From: Thermoflavifilum thermophilum
GTDB taxonomy: Bacteria > Bacteroidota > Bacteroidia > Chitinophagales > Chitinophagaceae
DNA: 64,000 nucleotides
Direction: 5' to 3'
Assembly: GCF_900116565.1 (NCBI RefSeq)
Contig: NZ_FPCJ01000001.1
Location: 2,228,540 to 2,292,539 of the forward strand
Under the pieces are notes generated by a model. That model saw only the letters and a program-made list of their open reading frames with translations, searched no databases and was not told the DNA's origin. The translations under genes were made by a program, and so were the position numbers. This document shows positions 8,249 through 18,023 of the stretch, one piece after another (position 1 is the first letter of the stretch; each line of letters opens with the position of its first letter).

Positions 8249-10804
8249 ATGGATCAAAACTTTTCACCACAGGTAAAAGAAATCATATCCTTCAGCAGGG
8301 AAGAGGCTTTGAGGTTGGGGAATGATTTCATTGGCACTGAACATCTGCTGCTGGGCCTCATCAGGGAGGGAGAGAGTACGGCTATTCAGATCCTGAAATC
8401 CATGAACGTGAATATTGAAGAATTGAAACGAGAGGTTGAGGCAGCCGTGAGAGACAAAACAGGTAAAAATATTGCCAATATTAATAGTCTTCCTCTCACA
8501 AAACAGGCCGAGAAAGTCATTCGGGTGACGGTGCTGGAGGCCAAATCCATGAAAAGCCCCACAGTAGAAACAGAACATTTGATGCTTTCCATTCTGAAAA
8601 ACAAGGAAAACATCTGTACCCAGCTGCTGAAGCAATATGATGTGGATTATGAAAGCTTCAAAAGTGAATTGGGATATGTAAAATCATCCGATCCCAAGGC
8701 TGAATATTCCGATGAAACCGGCGAAGAAGAGTTTGATGAAGAAAGGAAAAGCAGCTACAGTTCGCGCACAACACGTCAGGCAAGCACCAAATCCAAGACG
8801 CCGGTACTGGATAATTTTGGCCGTGACATCACCCGCCTGGCCGAGCTGGGTCAGCTGGATCCCATTGTAGGCCGGGAAAAGGAAATTGAACGTGTATCCC
8901 AGATCCTTTCCCGCCGCAAGAAAAACAACCCGATTCTGATTGGTGAACCGGGCGTTGGAAAAACGGCTATTGTAGAAGGATTGGCCTTGCGAATCGTACA
9001 ACGGAAGGTATCGCGAGTGCTTTTCGACAAACGGGTAGTGAGCCTCGATCTGGCTGCCCTGGTAGCTGGTACCAAATATCGCGGACAGTTTGAGGAACGG
9101 ATGAAAGCCATCATGAATGAATTGGAAAAGAACCGGGATGTGATCTTATTCATTGATGAAATTCATACCATCATCGGGGCTGGTGGTGCTTCTGGTTCAC
9201 TGGATGCATCCAATATTTTCAAACCCGCATTGGCACGGGGTGAGCTGCAATGCATCGGTGCATCCACACTCGATGAATACCGCATGTACATTGAAAAAGA
9301 TGGAGCGCTCGACCGGCGCTTCCAGAAGGTAATGATTGATCCGCCAACACCGGAAGAAACCATTCAGATATTGATGAACATCAAATCCCGGTATGAAGAA
9401 TTTCATAACGTGGATTATTCCGAAGAAGCTATCCAGGCTTGTGTTAGGCTCAGCGACCGCTATATCACCGATCGTTTCCTTCCTGATAAAGCTATTGATG
9501 TGATGGACGAGGTAGGTGCCCGGGTGCATCTGAAAAATATCAACGTGCCCCAGCATATCCTGGATCTGGAAAAGAAAATTGAAGAAATCAAGCAGGAAAA
9601 GAATCGGGTGGTCAAAAGCCAGCGTTTTGAAGAAGCTGCAGCCCTGCGGGATACCGAGAAAAAGCTGGGCGAGGAGCTCGAAAGAGCCAAGGCCGAATGG
9701 GAAGAAGAAATCAAACATCGCCGCTATCCCATAACGGAAGAAGATGTGGCTGAAGTGGTGAGCATGATGACGGGAATCCCGGTGAAGCGCATGGTACAGG
9801 CCGAATCGGAAAAGCTGTTGCATATGGCCGACGATCTTCGCCAGGCTGTGGTAGGTCAGGACGAAGCCATCCTGAAGGTTACCAAGGCCATTCAACGCAA
9901 TCGGGTAGGATTGAAAGATCCCCGCAAACCCATTGGTTCCTTTATCTTCCTTGGGCCCACAGGCGTCGGTAAAACAGAGTTGGCCAAGGCGCTTGCCCGG
10001 TATTTGTTCGATTCGGAAGATGCACTCATCCGCATTGATATGAGTGAGTACATGGAAAAATTCTCGGTCAGTCGGCTCATTGGTGCTCCTCCCGGCTACG
10101 TAGGATACGAGGAAGGTGGGCAACTCACCGAAAAAGTAAGGCGCAAGCCTTATTCCGTAGTATTGCTGGATGAAATTGAAAAAGCTCATCCCGACATTTA
10201 CAATATCCTGCTCCAGGTGCTCGACGATGGCCATCTCACCGACGGTCTGGGCAGGAAGGTTGATTTCAAGAACACCCTGATCATCATGACATCCAATATT
10301 GGTGTGCGGCAGCTGAAAGACTTTGGTGCGGGTGTGGGATTTGTGACGGCAGCACGGTCCAATGAGGAAGAAAATACACGGGCTGTCATTGAAAAAGCTC
10401 TGAAGCGTACCTTTTCTCCCGAATTCTTGAACCGGATTGATGATGTGGTGATCTTTAACCCGCTGAGCAAAGAACATATCTTTGCCATCATCGACATCAT
10501 CATGAAAGATGTGCACAAGCGGCTGGAAAACATGGGTGTGAAACTGGAGCTGACCCAGGCTGCCAAGGAATTCCTCGCCGATAAGGGTTACGATACCCAA
10601 TTTGGTGCCCGGCCCTTGCATCGGGCCATCCAGAAATATCTGGAAGACCCGCTGGCAGAAGAAATCCTGATGCTGAAGGTAAAGCAGGGTGATGTGCTTA
10701 TTGCCGACTTCGATGAAAAAAATCAAGCCTTGAAGTTCCGGCTGAAATTATCCGAACCCGAGGTAAGCAGCGCTTCCTCTCCAGCTACGGAAAAGAAAAG
10801 CTGA
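8249..10804 (+). CDS. clpC: ATP-dependent Clp protease ATP-binding subunit ClpC
   Basis: HSP100 unfoldase that feeds substrates to ClpP. The 851-aa protein has two N-terminal Clp repeats (about 1-145, with [11 protein letters not shown] and [11 protein letters not shown]) and a charged linker. AAA module 1 has Walker [10 protein letters not shown] at about 232. A middle region carries a UVR-like motif ([12 protein letters not shown]), and AAA module 2 has Walker [10 protein letters not shown] at about 569. It ends with the C-terminal D2-small domain. The UVR motif and two-repeat N domain separate it from ClpA and ClpB. The ATG at 8249 is preferred over one 10 codons upstream, as the family starts just before the first repeat. 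A hairpin terminator follows at 10834. Confidence 0.96.
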   Translation: MDQNFSPQVKEIISFSREEALRLGNDFIGTEHLLLGLIREGESTAIQILKSMNVNIEELKREVEAAVRDKTGKNIANINSLPLTKQAEKVIRVTVLEAKSMKSPTVETEHLMLSILKNKENICTQLLKQYDVDYESFKSELGYVKSSDPKAEYSDETGEEEFDEERKSSYSSRTTRQASTKSKTPVLDNFGRDITRLAELGQLDPIVGREKEIERVSQILSRRKKNNPILIGEPGVGKTAIVEGLALRIVQRKVSRVLFDKRVVSLDLAALVAGTKYRGQFEERMKAIMNELEKNRDVILFIDEIHTIIGAGGASGSLDASNIFKPALARGELQCIGASTLDEYRMYIEKDGALDRRFQKVMIDPPTPEETIQILMNIKSRYEEFHNVDYSEEAIQACVRLSDRYITDRFLPDKAIDVMDEVGARVHLKNINVPQHILDLEKKIEEIKQEKNRVVKSQRFEEAAALRDTEKKLGEELERAKAEWEEEIKHRRYPITEEDVAEVVSMMTGIPVKRMVQAESEKLLHMADDLRQAVVGQDEAILKVTKAIQRNRVGLKDPRKPIGSFIFLGPTGVGKTELAKALARYLFDSEDALIRIDMSEYMEKFSVSRLIGAPPGYVGYEEGGQLTEKVRRKPYSVVLLDEIEKAHPDIYNILLQVLDDGHLTDGLGRKVDFKNTLIIMTSNIGVRQLKDFGAGVGFVTAARSNEEENTRAVIEKALKRTFSPEFLNRIDDVVIFNPLSKEHIFAIIDIIMKDVHKRLENMGVKLELTQAAKEFLADKGYDTQFGARPLHRAIQKYLEDPLAEEILMLKVKQGDVLIADFDEKNQALKFRLKLSEPEVSSASSPATEKKS

Positions 10805-10833
10805 ATTACACCTCTCGCATAACCATACATGCC

Positions 10834-10862
10834 AAGGGATAGCAAATCGCTATCCCTTTTTT
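10834..10862 (+). terminator. Rho-independent terminator after clpC
   Basis: Perfect 10-bp stem AAGGGATAGC/GCTATCCCTT with loop AAATC, followed by a T-run. It separates clpC from cmk. Confidence 0.9.
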
Positions 10863-10883
10863 ATGAAATCACAAAAACAATCT

Positions 10884-10891
10884 TAACTTTG
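10884..10891 (+). promoter_or_regulatory. Predicted -7 box for cmk
   Basis: TAACTTTG, a perfect TAnnTTTG match, just after the clpC terminator. It ends only 6 bases before the cmk ATG at 10898, which would make the transcript leaderless or nearly so. Confidence 0.55.
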
Positions 10892-10897
10892 TTATGC

Positions 10898-11605
10898 ATG
10901 CGCCCCCTGATTATTGCTATTGATGGTTATTCTTCGTGTGGAAAAAGCACGCTTGCCAGGCAACTTGCATCTGCATTGCAATACAAATACATTGATAGCG
11001 GGGCCATGTACAGAGCCATTACCTATGAGCTGCTTCGTAGAAAAATAAATCTTGATGACCTGGCTGCCATTCGCGAGGTGTTGAAAGATATCCATCTGGA
11101 TTTTAAATACGATCCTTCCAGCGGACGTTCGGTGATACTGCTCAATGGTGAGGATGTGGAGCAGGCCATTCGCAGCTGGGAGGTGTCAGAAGCTGTGAGC
11201 CAGGTTGCCGCTATTCCTGAAGTGCGGGAATTTGCAGTTGCTCAGCAGCGCAGGATGGGTAAGCAGAGAGGAATCGTCATGGATGGCCGGGATATCGGAA
11301 CGGTGGTGTTTCCGGATGCAGACGTGAAAATTTTTATGACGGCCGATGTAAAGATTCGTGCACAAAGAAGATGGAAAGAACTTCAACCCCTCCATCCGGA
11401 AATCAGCCTGGCTGAAGTGGAAAAAAATTTGCTTGAACGCGACCGGCTTGATACCCAGCGCGCCGTGAGCCCCCTCAGAAAAGCTGCTGATGCATTTGTA
11501 ATTGATAATTCCCATCTGACAGAACCCCAGCAGCTTCAGATGGCTATGGATTATGTGCAAAAGATTATGCACAACCTTCCTATCGAAAAAACAACCATTT
11601 CCTAA
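10898..11605 (+). CDS. cmk: Cytidylate kinase
   Basis: Phosphorylates CMP and dCMP with ATP. The 235-aa protein begins MRPLIIAIDGYSSCGKSTLA with the P-loop GYSSCGKST at about 9-17. It has YIDSGAMYRA (the nucleotide monophosphate site), MDGRDIGTVVFPDA and a lid region rich in arginines (RDRLDTQRAVSPL), all typical of Cmk. The ATG at 10898 is chosen because the first strand of the kinase follows at once; an upstream in-frame ATG at 10829 would place the start inside the clpC terminator hairpin. The closeness of the -7 box is unusual. A TPR sensor kinase gene follows 39 bases downstream. Confidence 0.95.
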   Translation: MRPLIIAIDGYSSCGKSTLARQLASALQYKYIDSGAMYRAITYELLRRKINLDDLAAIREVLKDIHLDFKYDPSSGRSVILLNGEDVEQAIRSWEVSEAVSQVAAIPEVREFAVAQQRRMGKQRGIVMDGRDIGTVVFPDADVKIFMTADVKIRAQRRWKELQPLHPEISLAEVEKNLLERDRLDTQRAVSPLRKAADAFVIDNSHLTEPQQLQMAMDYVQKIMHNLPIEKTTIS

Positions 11606-11644
11606 GCCTTTTGCAACATTGCTGATAAATTTTATTAAACTGAA

Positions 11645-13633
11645 ATGAAGCTTATTCATCCCCATATTTTTGCCTCCTGCACATGTATGTTTGTGGCCGG
11701 TTTTCTCTGGTTAGCCGGTATTGCAGGAACAAAAATTCATGTGGATACAACAGCTATCGTTCAGCATCAGCTTGATACAATTACATCCATTAAAAGCGAT
11801 ACAGCTAAAATTCATTATCTGCTGAATGCAAGCAGTATTTATCGGAATGAATGGCATAAACGTGAACAAGAAAATCCCTTTTTAACTCAGGCACTGAAGC
11901 TGGCTGAAAAAATGAACGATTCCCTTCAGCTGGCAAGGGTATATAATGCGATGTGTGTGGATCAACGCAATGTGGCTCGCTATCTGCTTGCTGTCAATTA
12001 TGGCAAGCAAGCACTCGAATATGCTTCAGGCACAAAGGATAGTAGTTTGTTATCATCTATTCTAAACAATATTGGCGTAGCATACAGGCGATTGGATGAT
12101 AACCAGCAGGCCTTTGAATATCATATGCGGGCACTTCATGTTGCAGAAGCATCTGGCAACTGGCGCAGCCAGGCCATAGCTATCAACAGCATCGGAAATA
12201 TCTATTTATCCACAGAACAATATGATAAGGCTATCGCTTCCTTCCAGCAATCACTTGAAATTGAAAAACAACATCACAACAATCTGGGACTGGCCATCAA
12301 TTATGCAAATATCGGATTGGCACTGGAAGGAAAAAATCAATACAATAAAGCTGTTGATTATTTTATTAAATCTCTTTCTTACAATCAGCTTATCGACAAC
12401 CTTCAGGGTAAACTTATTTCTTACAATAATCTTGGGCAGGCTTATCAGAAATTAGGCCAATATAAGCTCTCATTGGATTATTTTACAAAGGCCCTCCAGT
12501 TAAGCGATCAGATCGGTGATGTAATAGATGTGGCAGATAGTTATATCAGCCTGGGATATACTTATTTGTTAATGAAAAAATATCCTGAAGCCCATAATCA
12601 TATAACTCATGGACTTAGTATCGCTCAATCGATAGGAGCGAAATCCTTGATTATGAAGGCTTATCAGGCTCTGCAGGAATATTATGCGGGAAAGGGTAAT
12701 TTCAAACAATCAATGGAAATGCTGGAAAAGGCTTTGAATTATAAAGATAGTTTGCTCAATGATAAGATCAGTAACAGAATGGCCGAACTTGAAGTTTTAT
12801 ATCAGCTTGACAAGAAAAATGCAACAATTCAGTTACTTCAGAATGAAGCTTATCTGAAAGACTTGGAATCAGATCGCAATCTGATCCTTGCTTTGTCTCT
12901 AATGGCACTAATTGTGGTAATCGTTGTTGGAGGTTATTTTGTCATTCACCACCGTGAACTAAAGATTCGCCAGCGAGCATTGCAACTCGAGCTACAATCC
13001 CTCAGATCGAGGATGAATCCACATTTTATCTTCAATAGCCTGAATTCTATTCATAAATATATTTGGACCAATCAGCCGGAAGAAGCTTCAGATTATTTAA
13101 CCAAATTTGCCAGATTAATACGAATGATTCTGGAAAACAGCGAACGTGATTTTATACCTTTGTCAAAAGAGATTGAATTTTTATCAATTTATGTTGAACT
13201 CGAAAATTTGCGTTGCAATCATAGTTTTGAATTTCTTCTTCAGATAGAAGAAGGTATTGATACGGAAGATGTAATGATTGCACCTCTGATGATTCAGCCA
13301 TTTGTAGAAAATGCCATCTGGCATGGCCTTGCACCTAAAAAAGGAGGTGGGATCCTGAAAATATCCATGAAGTTGCATGAACAAAAGAAATTAAGGGTAG
13401 AAATAGAAGATAATGGAATAGGAAGACAAAAAGCTGAAGAAATCAAGATGCAAAAAAGCCCACAACATGTATCGATGGGTTTGCGGTTAACGGAAGAAAG
13501 ATTAAAGCTGTTGCAGCATTCTTTTTCTTTTAACCTCCAACAAATTCAGATTGTAGATTTGATTGATGGAAACCAAGAACCATGCGGAACAAAAATCATA
13601 CTGGAATTACCTGTTGAATTTGCTTATTCATAA
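11645..13633 (+). CDS. TPR-containing LytS-type sensor histidine kinase
   Basis: Membrane sensor kinase of the His_kinase (PF06580) type common in Bacteroidota. The 662 aa run as follows: a signal peptide or anchor (about 9-28); a periplasmic region of about six or seven TPR repeats (about 80-370, e.g. NNIGVAYRRLDDNQQAFEYH); a coiled helix; one membrane segment (about 418-436); and a cytoplasmic kinase. The phospho-acceptor is H460 in RMNPHFIFNSLNSIH, and the ATP-binding part has IQPFVENAIWHGL and IEDNGIGR. Its gene ends 4 bases before the LytTR regulator, its evident partner. The ligand sensed is unknown. Base composition here is more AT-rich than in clpC or cmk. Confidence 0.9.
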   Translation: MKLIHPHIFASCTCMFVAGFLWLAGIAGTKIHVDTTAIVQHQLDTITSIKSDTAKIHYLLNASSIYRNEWHKREQENPFLTQALKLAEKMNDSLQLARVYNAMCVDQRNVARYLLAVNYGKQALEYASGTKDSSLLSSILNNIGVAYRRLDDNQQAFEYHMRALHVAEASGNWRSQAIAINSIGNIYLSTEQYDKAIASFQQSLEIEKQHHNNLGLAINYANIGLALEGKNQYNKAVDYFIKSLSYNQLIDNLQGKLISYNNLGQAYQKLGQYKLSLDYFTKALQLSDQIGDVIDVADSYISLGYTYLLMKKYPEAHNHITHGLSIAQSIGAKSLIMKAYQALQEYYAGKGNFKQSMEMLEKALNYKDSLLNDKISNRMAELEVLYQLDKKNATIQLLQNEAYLKDLESDRNLILALSLMALIVVIVVGGYFVIHHRELKIRQRALQLELQSLRSRMNPHFIFNSLNSIHKYIWTNQPEEASDYLTKFARLIRMILENSERDFIPLSKEIEFLSIYVELENLRCNHSFEFLLQIEEGIDTEDVMIAPLMIQPFVENAIWHGLAPKKGGGILKISMKLHEQKKLRVEIEDNGIGRQKAEEIKMQKSPQHVSMGLRLTEERLKLLQHSFSFNLQQIQIVDLIDGNQEPCGTKIILELPVEFAYS

Positions 13634-13637
13634 ACGT

Positions 13638-14408
13638 ATGCAAACCAAAAAAATCAAAATCTTAATTGTTGATGATGAGCAGGAATGCATTGATACCCTG
13701 AAAGCCATGATGAAATTTCATGTGCCGGAAGCTGAGGTGGTGGCTGAAGGCCAGAGCGTGGAACAGGCCGTACGGGCCATTCATCAGTTTGAGCCTCAGC
13801 TGGTGATGCTGGATATTGAGATGCCACGTATGAATGGATTTAGTTTGTTTCAATTTTTCCAAAATCCTCAATTTGATGTGATTTTTGTTACCGCTTATGA
13901 AAATTATGCATTAAAAGCCATCAAGTTTAATGCACTGGATTATATTCTGAAACCTTATTCTGCAGCAGAACTCAAAGCGGCTGTGGAGAAATGCGTGCGT
14001 AAATATCAACTGCAAAAGCCCCTTGGTGACCAGTTGGCTACTTTGATTTACAACATGCATCAACAGGAAAACCAGGAGCAAAAGATTGCTCTCCCCATAG
14101 CACGCGGCTTTCAGTTTGTGCAGGTGAAGGAAATTATCCGATGCGAAGCGATGGGTAGTTATACGCGTGTACATTTTACGCAGCTACCACATCTGGTTGT
14201 ATGCCGCACTTTGAAGGAGTTTGAATTTTTACTGGAAGATCATCAGTTTTTCCGTATTCATCAATCCCATTTGATTAATTACCAGCATATTCATCAATTC
14301 GTGAAAGGCAATCGTTCCTACGTAATTATGGATGATGGAGCGGAGATTGAGGTTGCAAGGCGCAGGTTGCAGGATTTTATTCAGCTGATTTCAAGAGCTG
14401 ACCGCTGA
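13638..14408 (+). CDS. LytTR-family response regulator
   Basis: Cytoplasmic response regulator of 256 aa. The receiver domain (about 5-125) has the acidic pair DD (12-13), phospho-acceptor D59 in LVMLDIEMP, VTAYENYA and the conserved lysine in YILKPYS. The LytTR DNA-binding domain (about 150-250) has EIIRCEAMGSYTRVHF and FFRIHQSHLIN. The ATG at 13638, 4 bases after the kinase stop, gives the normal receiver start; an in-frame start inside the kinase gene is less likely. It forms a two-gene operon with the kinase, closed by a terminator at 14570. Target genes are not visible. Confidence 0.93.
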   Translation: MQTKKIKILIVDDEQECIDTLKAMMKFHVPEAEVVAEGQSVEQAVRAIHQFEPQLVMLDIEMPRMNGFSLFQFFQNPQFDVIFVTAYENYALKAIKFNALDYILKPYSAAELKAAVEKCVRKYQLQKPLGDQLATLIYNMHQQENQEQKIALPIARGFQFVQVKEIIRCEAMGSYTRVHFTQLPHLVVCRTLKEFEFLLEDHQFFRIHQSHLINYQHIHQFVKGNRSYVIMDDGAEIEVARRRLQDFIQLISRADR

Positions 14409-14569
14409 TAGGTAAAAATCAACCACTTTTTGGAGCATAAAGCCCGCTTACTAAAATTCGCAAATAGATATTGTTTTTCGACCTACATTTGAAACACAAG
14501 GTTTACGGTTTCACTTCTCATTGAAGGTTGACAGTTTTCTCCATTGTTTGTGTTCCCCTTCCCTATGAC

Positions 14570-14602
14570 ATCCGGCACAGGAAATTCTGGTGCCGGATTT
14601 TT
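14570..14602 (+). terminator. Rho-independent terminator after the two-component operon
   Basis: Perfect 9-bp stem ATCCGGCAC/GTGCCGGAT with an 11-base loop, followed by TTTT on the plus strand. It abuts the convergent ispH stop codon. Confidence 0.85.
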
Positions 14603-15836
14603 ATGCAACAACAGATTGATTCAGAAATGATTCCCAGGCGCTTTCAGGGATATTGGCAACCTGTGCTAAACGGCGGATGACTGCTTCGACGAGTGCATCG
14701 GGACAGGAAGCACCGCTGGTGAGCATCACCGTAAAATCTTTTTCAGCAGGAACTACCTGTGCAGATGTTATTTTTTGTTTTTGATGAATATCCCAATGAT
14801 GGATATCTCCGTTATCCTGGATTTCCTGAGGTCCGCAGATAAAATAGGTGGGTAATTTTTCTGTGCAGAGCTCCACAAGATGAGATGTGTTGGAACTGTT
14901 GTAGCCACCTACCACAATGGCAAAATCGGCTTGTTCCTCGAGCATACGGATGACGGCTGTCTGATTATCGTTGGTAGCATAGCAAAGGGTATCGCGCGTA
15001 TCTGCAAAATGCTTGTCAATCGTTTCATCGGTGAGTTGATAATGCATTTTGATTACCTGCTTCAGGTAATCGGCAATAGCCTGGGTTTCGCTGGCCAGCA
15101 TGGTGGTCTGGTTGACCACGCCGATGCGTTGCAGGTCGGTTTCCGGGTTAAATCCGCTGGAATATTGATTGTGAAATACTTCAAAAAACTCATCTGCCGG
15201 GCGTTTCCGGGTAATAAATTCAGCCAGTTGACGGGCCTGTTGCATATCCCGTATGATGACGGTAGGAGCTATGGCTGCGCTGTGAGAAAAGCTTGCACGG
15301 GTTTCTTCATGCTGGGGTTTACCATGAATCACGATGGTATATCCCTTTTCTCCAATGCTGGAAGCCTTGTTCCAGACGCGTTCCACAAATGGGCAGGTGG
15401 TATTGTAGGCAATAGATGAGATCCCTATGCGATGAAGCTGTTCGGCGATTTCAAGCGTGGTGCCGAAGGCGGGAATAATGACGATATCATCCGGCTTTAG
15501 TTCTGACCAGGGAATGAGCTGGCGCCCGTGTGTATCCATGATAAACTGTACACCGCGTCGTGCCAGATCGGCATTCACAAGCGGGTTGTGAATCATTTCG
15601 CTCAGCAGAAAAATACGCTTCCCGGGATGCGCCTCCACGGCCCGGAATGAGATTTCAATGGCATTTTCAACTCCATAACAAAAGCCAAAATGCCTGGCCA
15701 GCAATACCGTCATCCGGTCGATCGTCAGCCGGGTGGGGCTAAAATCTTTTTTCATCCGGTCGGCCTGGCGACGGCGTTGTTTGATCTGGCTGATCAGCTG
15801 GCTGCGATAGGCGGGAGGCACATCAAACTGTTTCAT
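14601..15836 (-). CDS. ispH: 4-hydroxy-3-methylbut-2-enyl diphosphate reductase
   Basis: Iron-sulfur enzyme that makes IPP and DMAPP in the last step of the MEP isoprenoid pathway. The three cluster cysteines are visible: C53 in GFCYGVENA, C148 in TTCPFVERV and C285 in DTLCYATND. The 411 aa are longer than the E. coli enzyme (316), with about 40 extra residues before the first cysteine and insertions in the middle. This resembles the long form seen in some bacteria and plastids. The ATG at 15836 is chosen over a TTG two codons upstream. It is divergent from rpsA across a 113-base promoter region. Confidence 0.94.
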   Translation of the reverse strand: MKQFDVPPAYRSQLISQIKQRRRQADRMKKDFSPTRLTIDRMTVLLARHFGFCYGVENAIEISFRAVEAHPGKRIFLLSEMIHNPLVNADLARRGVQFIMDTHGRQLIPWSELKPDDIVIIPAFGTTLEIAEQLHRIGISSIAYNTTCPFVERVWNKASSIGEKGYTIVIHGKPQHEETRASFSHSAAIAPTVIIRDMQQARQLAEFITRKRPADEFFEVFHNQYSSGFNPETDLQRIGVVNQTTMLASETQAIADYLKQVIKMHYQLTDETIDKHFADTRDTLCYATNDNQTAVIRMLEEQADFAIVVGGYNSSNTSHLVELCTEKLPTYFICGPQEIQDNGDIHHWDIHQKQKITSAQVVPAEKDFTVMLTSGASCPDALVEAVIRRLAQVANIPESAWESFLNQSVVA

Positions 15837-15895
15837 CGGCAAGCTTTTTCATTTTACAAAATAACGGACAAATTTTCTGCATTCGAAATTTGCCC

Positions 15896-15903
15896 TATCT
15901 TTG
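15896..15903 (+). promoter_or_regulatory. Predicted -7 box for rpsA
   Basis: TATCTTTG, a perfect TAnnTTTG match, 46 bases upstream of the proposed rpsA start. Any rpsA start codon upstream of it can be excluded. Confidence 0.65.
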
Positions 15904-15934
15904 CAATCCGTTTCTGACAAAAAAATTTCACAAA

Positions 15935-15941
15935 AAGGAGG
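15935..15941 (+). promoter_or_regulatory. Strong Shine-Dalgarno sequence deciding the rpsA start
   Basis: AAGGAGG, the full anti-SD complement, 8 bases before an in-frame TTG at 15950. Such a strong SD is rare in this window, where most genes have none. Confidence 0.6.
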
Positions 15942-15949
15942 ACTTAAAC

Positions 15950-17872
15950 TTGGCAGATCAAGAATTGCAACAATCTATGTCATCTTCTCAGGAAAATGCT
16001 GCTCAGCCACAGGAGCAGTCTGTTTCCGTTTCTGCAACTCAAGCAGAAAGCTCCGCACATGATGATTTTGACTGGAGCATTGACAAGAAACACGTTTCCA
16101 CCTACAGCCCCGAAGAGTGGGAACGATATGAAAAGACCTATGAGAAGACTTTCCGCAACATTGAAGAAAATGAAATTATCAAAGGCACTGTGGTGGGGCT
16201 AACCGATTCGGATGCCATCATCCATATCGGTTACAAGTCTGACGGACTGGTTTCCCTCAACGAGTTCCGCGACATGCCCGGCCTCAAGGTGGGTGATGAA
16301 GTGGAAGTGTTGGTTGTCGAAAAAGAAGATCGTAACGGCCAGCTGGTTCTTAGCCGCAAGCAAGCCCGTTTGCTCAGAGCCTGGGAACGCATCGTGGAAG
16401 CCTACAAGACCGGTGAAGTGATTACCGGTACGGTAACCAGCAAAACAAAGGGTGGCCTTATTGTGGACATTCACGGGATGGAAACCTTCCTGCCCGGCTC
16501 TCAGATTGATGTGAAGCCGATTACCGACTACGATCAGTTTGTCGGCAAAACCATGGAATTTAAGGTGGTGAAAATCAATGAAGCTATCAAGAATGCCGTG
16601 GTATCCCACAAAGCATTGATTGAGAGCGATATTGAACAGCAGCGCATGGAAATTATTTCCAGGCTGGAAAAGGGACAGGTGCTGGAAGGAACCATCAAAA
16701 ATATCACCGATTTTGGTGCGTTTATTGACCTGGGTGGTGTTGATGGATTGCTCTACATCACCGATATCAGCTGGGGACGTATTTCTCATCCCAGTGAAGT
16801 GCTTAAGCTCGATCAGAAAATCAATGTGGTGGTACTGGATTTTGACGATGAGAAAAAACGCATCAGCCTGGGCTATAAGCAGTTGATGCCACATCCCTGG
16901 GATACTCTGCCGGAAAATATCAAGGAGGGCGCCCGTGTGAAAGGAAAGGTGGTGAATATCGAAGACTACGGAGCATTCCTGGAAATCCTTCCCGGTGTGG
17001 AAGGTTTGGTGCACGTCTCAGAAGTAAGCTGGGCATCTACTCCGGTCAATGCCAAGGAATTCTTCAAGCTGGGGGATGAGCATGAAGCAGTGATTGTTAC
17101 GCTCAACCGGGAAGAACGCAAGATGAGTCTTTCCATCAAGCAGCTTACGCCCGATCCCTGGGAAAATATTGAAGAGAAATACCCTGTTGACAGCCGTCAT
17201 AAAGGCATCGTTAAGAATCTTACGCCTTATGGCGTATTTGTGGAACTGGAGCCCGGCATTGGCGGCATGATTCATATCTCTGACCTGAGCTGGACCAAAC
17301 GGTACAACCATCCCAGCGAATACACCAAACCCGGAGAGGAAATTGAAGTGGTGATCCTCAACATTGACAAGCAAAGCCGCAAACTCTCCCTCGGGCACAA
17401 GCAGCTGGAAGAAGATCCCTGGAATACCTTCGAAACCATCTTCCCGGTAGGTTCCATTCATGAAGGTACAGTGTTGAAGAAAGACGAAAAAGGTGCACTT
17501 ATTCAGTTGCAATATGGTGTGGAGGCTTTTGCGCCCGCCCGTCAGCTGAAAACCGAAGATGATCATACCATCCAGGTTGACGATGTGATTGAAGTGATGA
17601 TTCAGGAATTTGACAGGGCTGAGAAGCGCATCGTGGTGTCACATACCAAGGTATGGGAACAGCGGAAACATCAGGAAAGAGAGGCTGCACATAAGGAAAA
17701 GAAAGCCGAAGCCGAGAAAACGCGCAAAGCCGTGAAAAACGTACAATCGAAGATCGAAAAGGCTACCTTAGGTGATTTGGGTGTGCTGGCTGAAATCAAG
17801 GAAAAAATGAAACAGGCTGAAGAAGAAAACAAACAACAAAAGCCTGAAGAGGGCGATAAGCCGGCATCCTGA
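15950..17872 (+). CDS. rpsA: 30S ribosomal protein S1
   Basis: mRNA-binding protein of the small ribosomal subunit. The 640 aa contain six S1 (OB-fold) repeats, at about 60-130, 145-215, 230-300, 315-390, 400-475 and 490-560. Examples are ITDFGAFIDLGGVDGLLYIT and LTPYGVFVELEPGIGGMIHI. A low-complexity acidic N-tail and a charged, lysine/glutamate-rich coiled C-tail flank them. I propose a TTG start at 15950 (MADQELQQ) because AAGGAGG sits 8 bases upstream and the promoter lies at 15896. The ATG at 15977 (MSSSQENA) is the alternative and would not use the SD. Codon use is that of a highly expressed gene. A strong terminator follows. Confidence 0.95.
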   Translation: MADQELQQSMSSSQENAAQPQEQSVSVSATQAESSAHDDFDWSIDKKHVSTYSPEEWERYEKTYEKTFRNIEENEIIKGTVVGLTDSDAIIHIGYKSDGLVSLNEFRDMPGLKVGDEVEVLVVEKEDRNGQLVLSRKQARLLRAWERIVEAYKTGEVITGTVTSKTKGGLIVDIHGMETFLPGSQIDVKPITDYDQFVGKTMEFKVVKINEAIKNAVVSHKALIESDIEQQRMEIISRLEKGQVLEGTIKNITDFGAFIDLGGVDGLLYITDISWGRISHPSEVLKLDQKINVVVLDFDDEKKRISLGYKQLMPHPWDTLPENIKEGARVKGKVVNIEDYGAFLEILPGVEGLVHVSEVSWASTPVNAKEFFKLGDEHEAVIVTLNREERKMSLSIKQLTPDPWENIEEKYPVDSRHKGIVKNLTPYGVFVELEPGIGGMIHISDLSWTKRYNHPSEYTKPGEEIEVVILNIDKQSRKLSLGHKQLEEDPWNTFETIFPVGSIHEGTVLKKDEKGALIQLQYGVEAFAPARQLKTEDDHTIQVDDVIEVMIQEFDRAEKRIVVSHTKVWEQRKHQEREAAHKEKKAEAEKTRKAVKNVQSKIEKATLGDLGVLAEIKEKMKQAEEENKQQKPEEGDKPAS

Positions 17873-17907
17873 GAAAACCTGATTCTCCGTTTGAATGCAA
17901 TACTTTT

Positions 17908-17945
17908 AGCCCCGGATAGGTACCCATCCGGGGCTTTCGATTTTG
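17908..17945 (+). terminator. Rho-independent terminator after rpsA
   Basis: Perfect 10-bp stem AGCCCCGGAT/ATCCGGGGCT with an 8-base loop, followed by a T-rich run. Confidence 0.9.
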
Positions 17946-18023
17946 GGAGGAGCTGAGTGTGGCCTCTTCCCGGGCAGGAAATCAAAGATTTTAGCCTAAC
18001 TTTCTGTTTCATTGCCACGGATA

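Noticed and set aside
9197-10726. 509-codon open frame antisense to clpC
   Set aside because: Lies entirely within clpC, shows no domain and follows from clpC codon bias; clpC has full family motifs.
16199-17014. 271-codon open frame antisense to rpsA
   Set aside because: A shadow of the S1 repeats; no promoter or recognisable domain.
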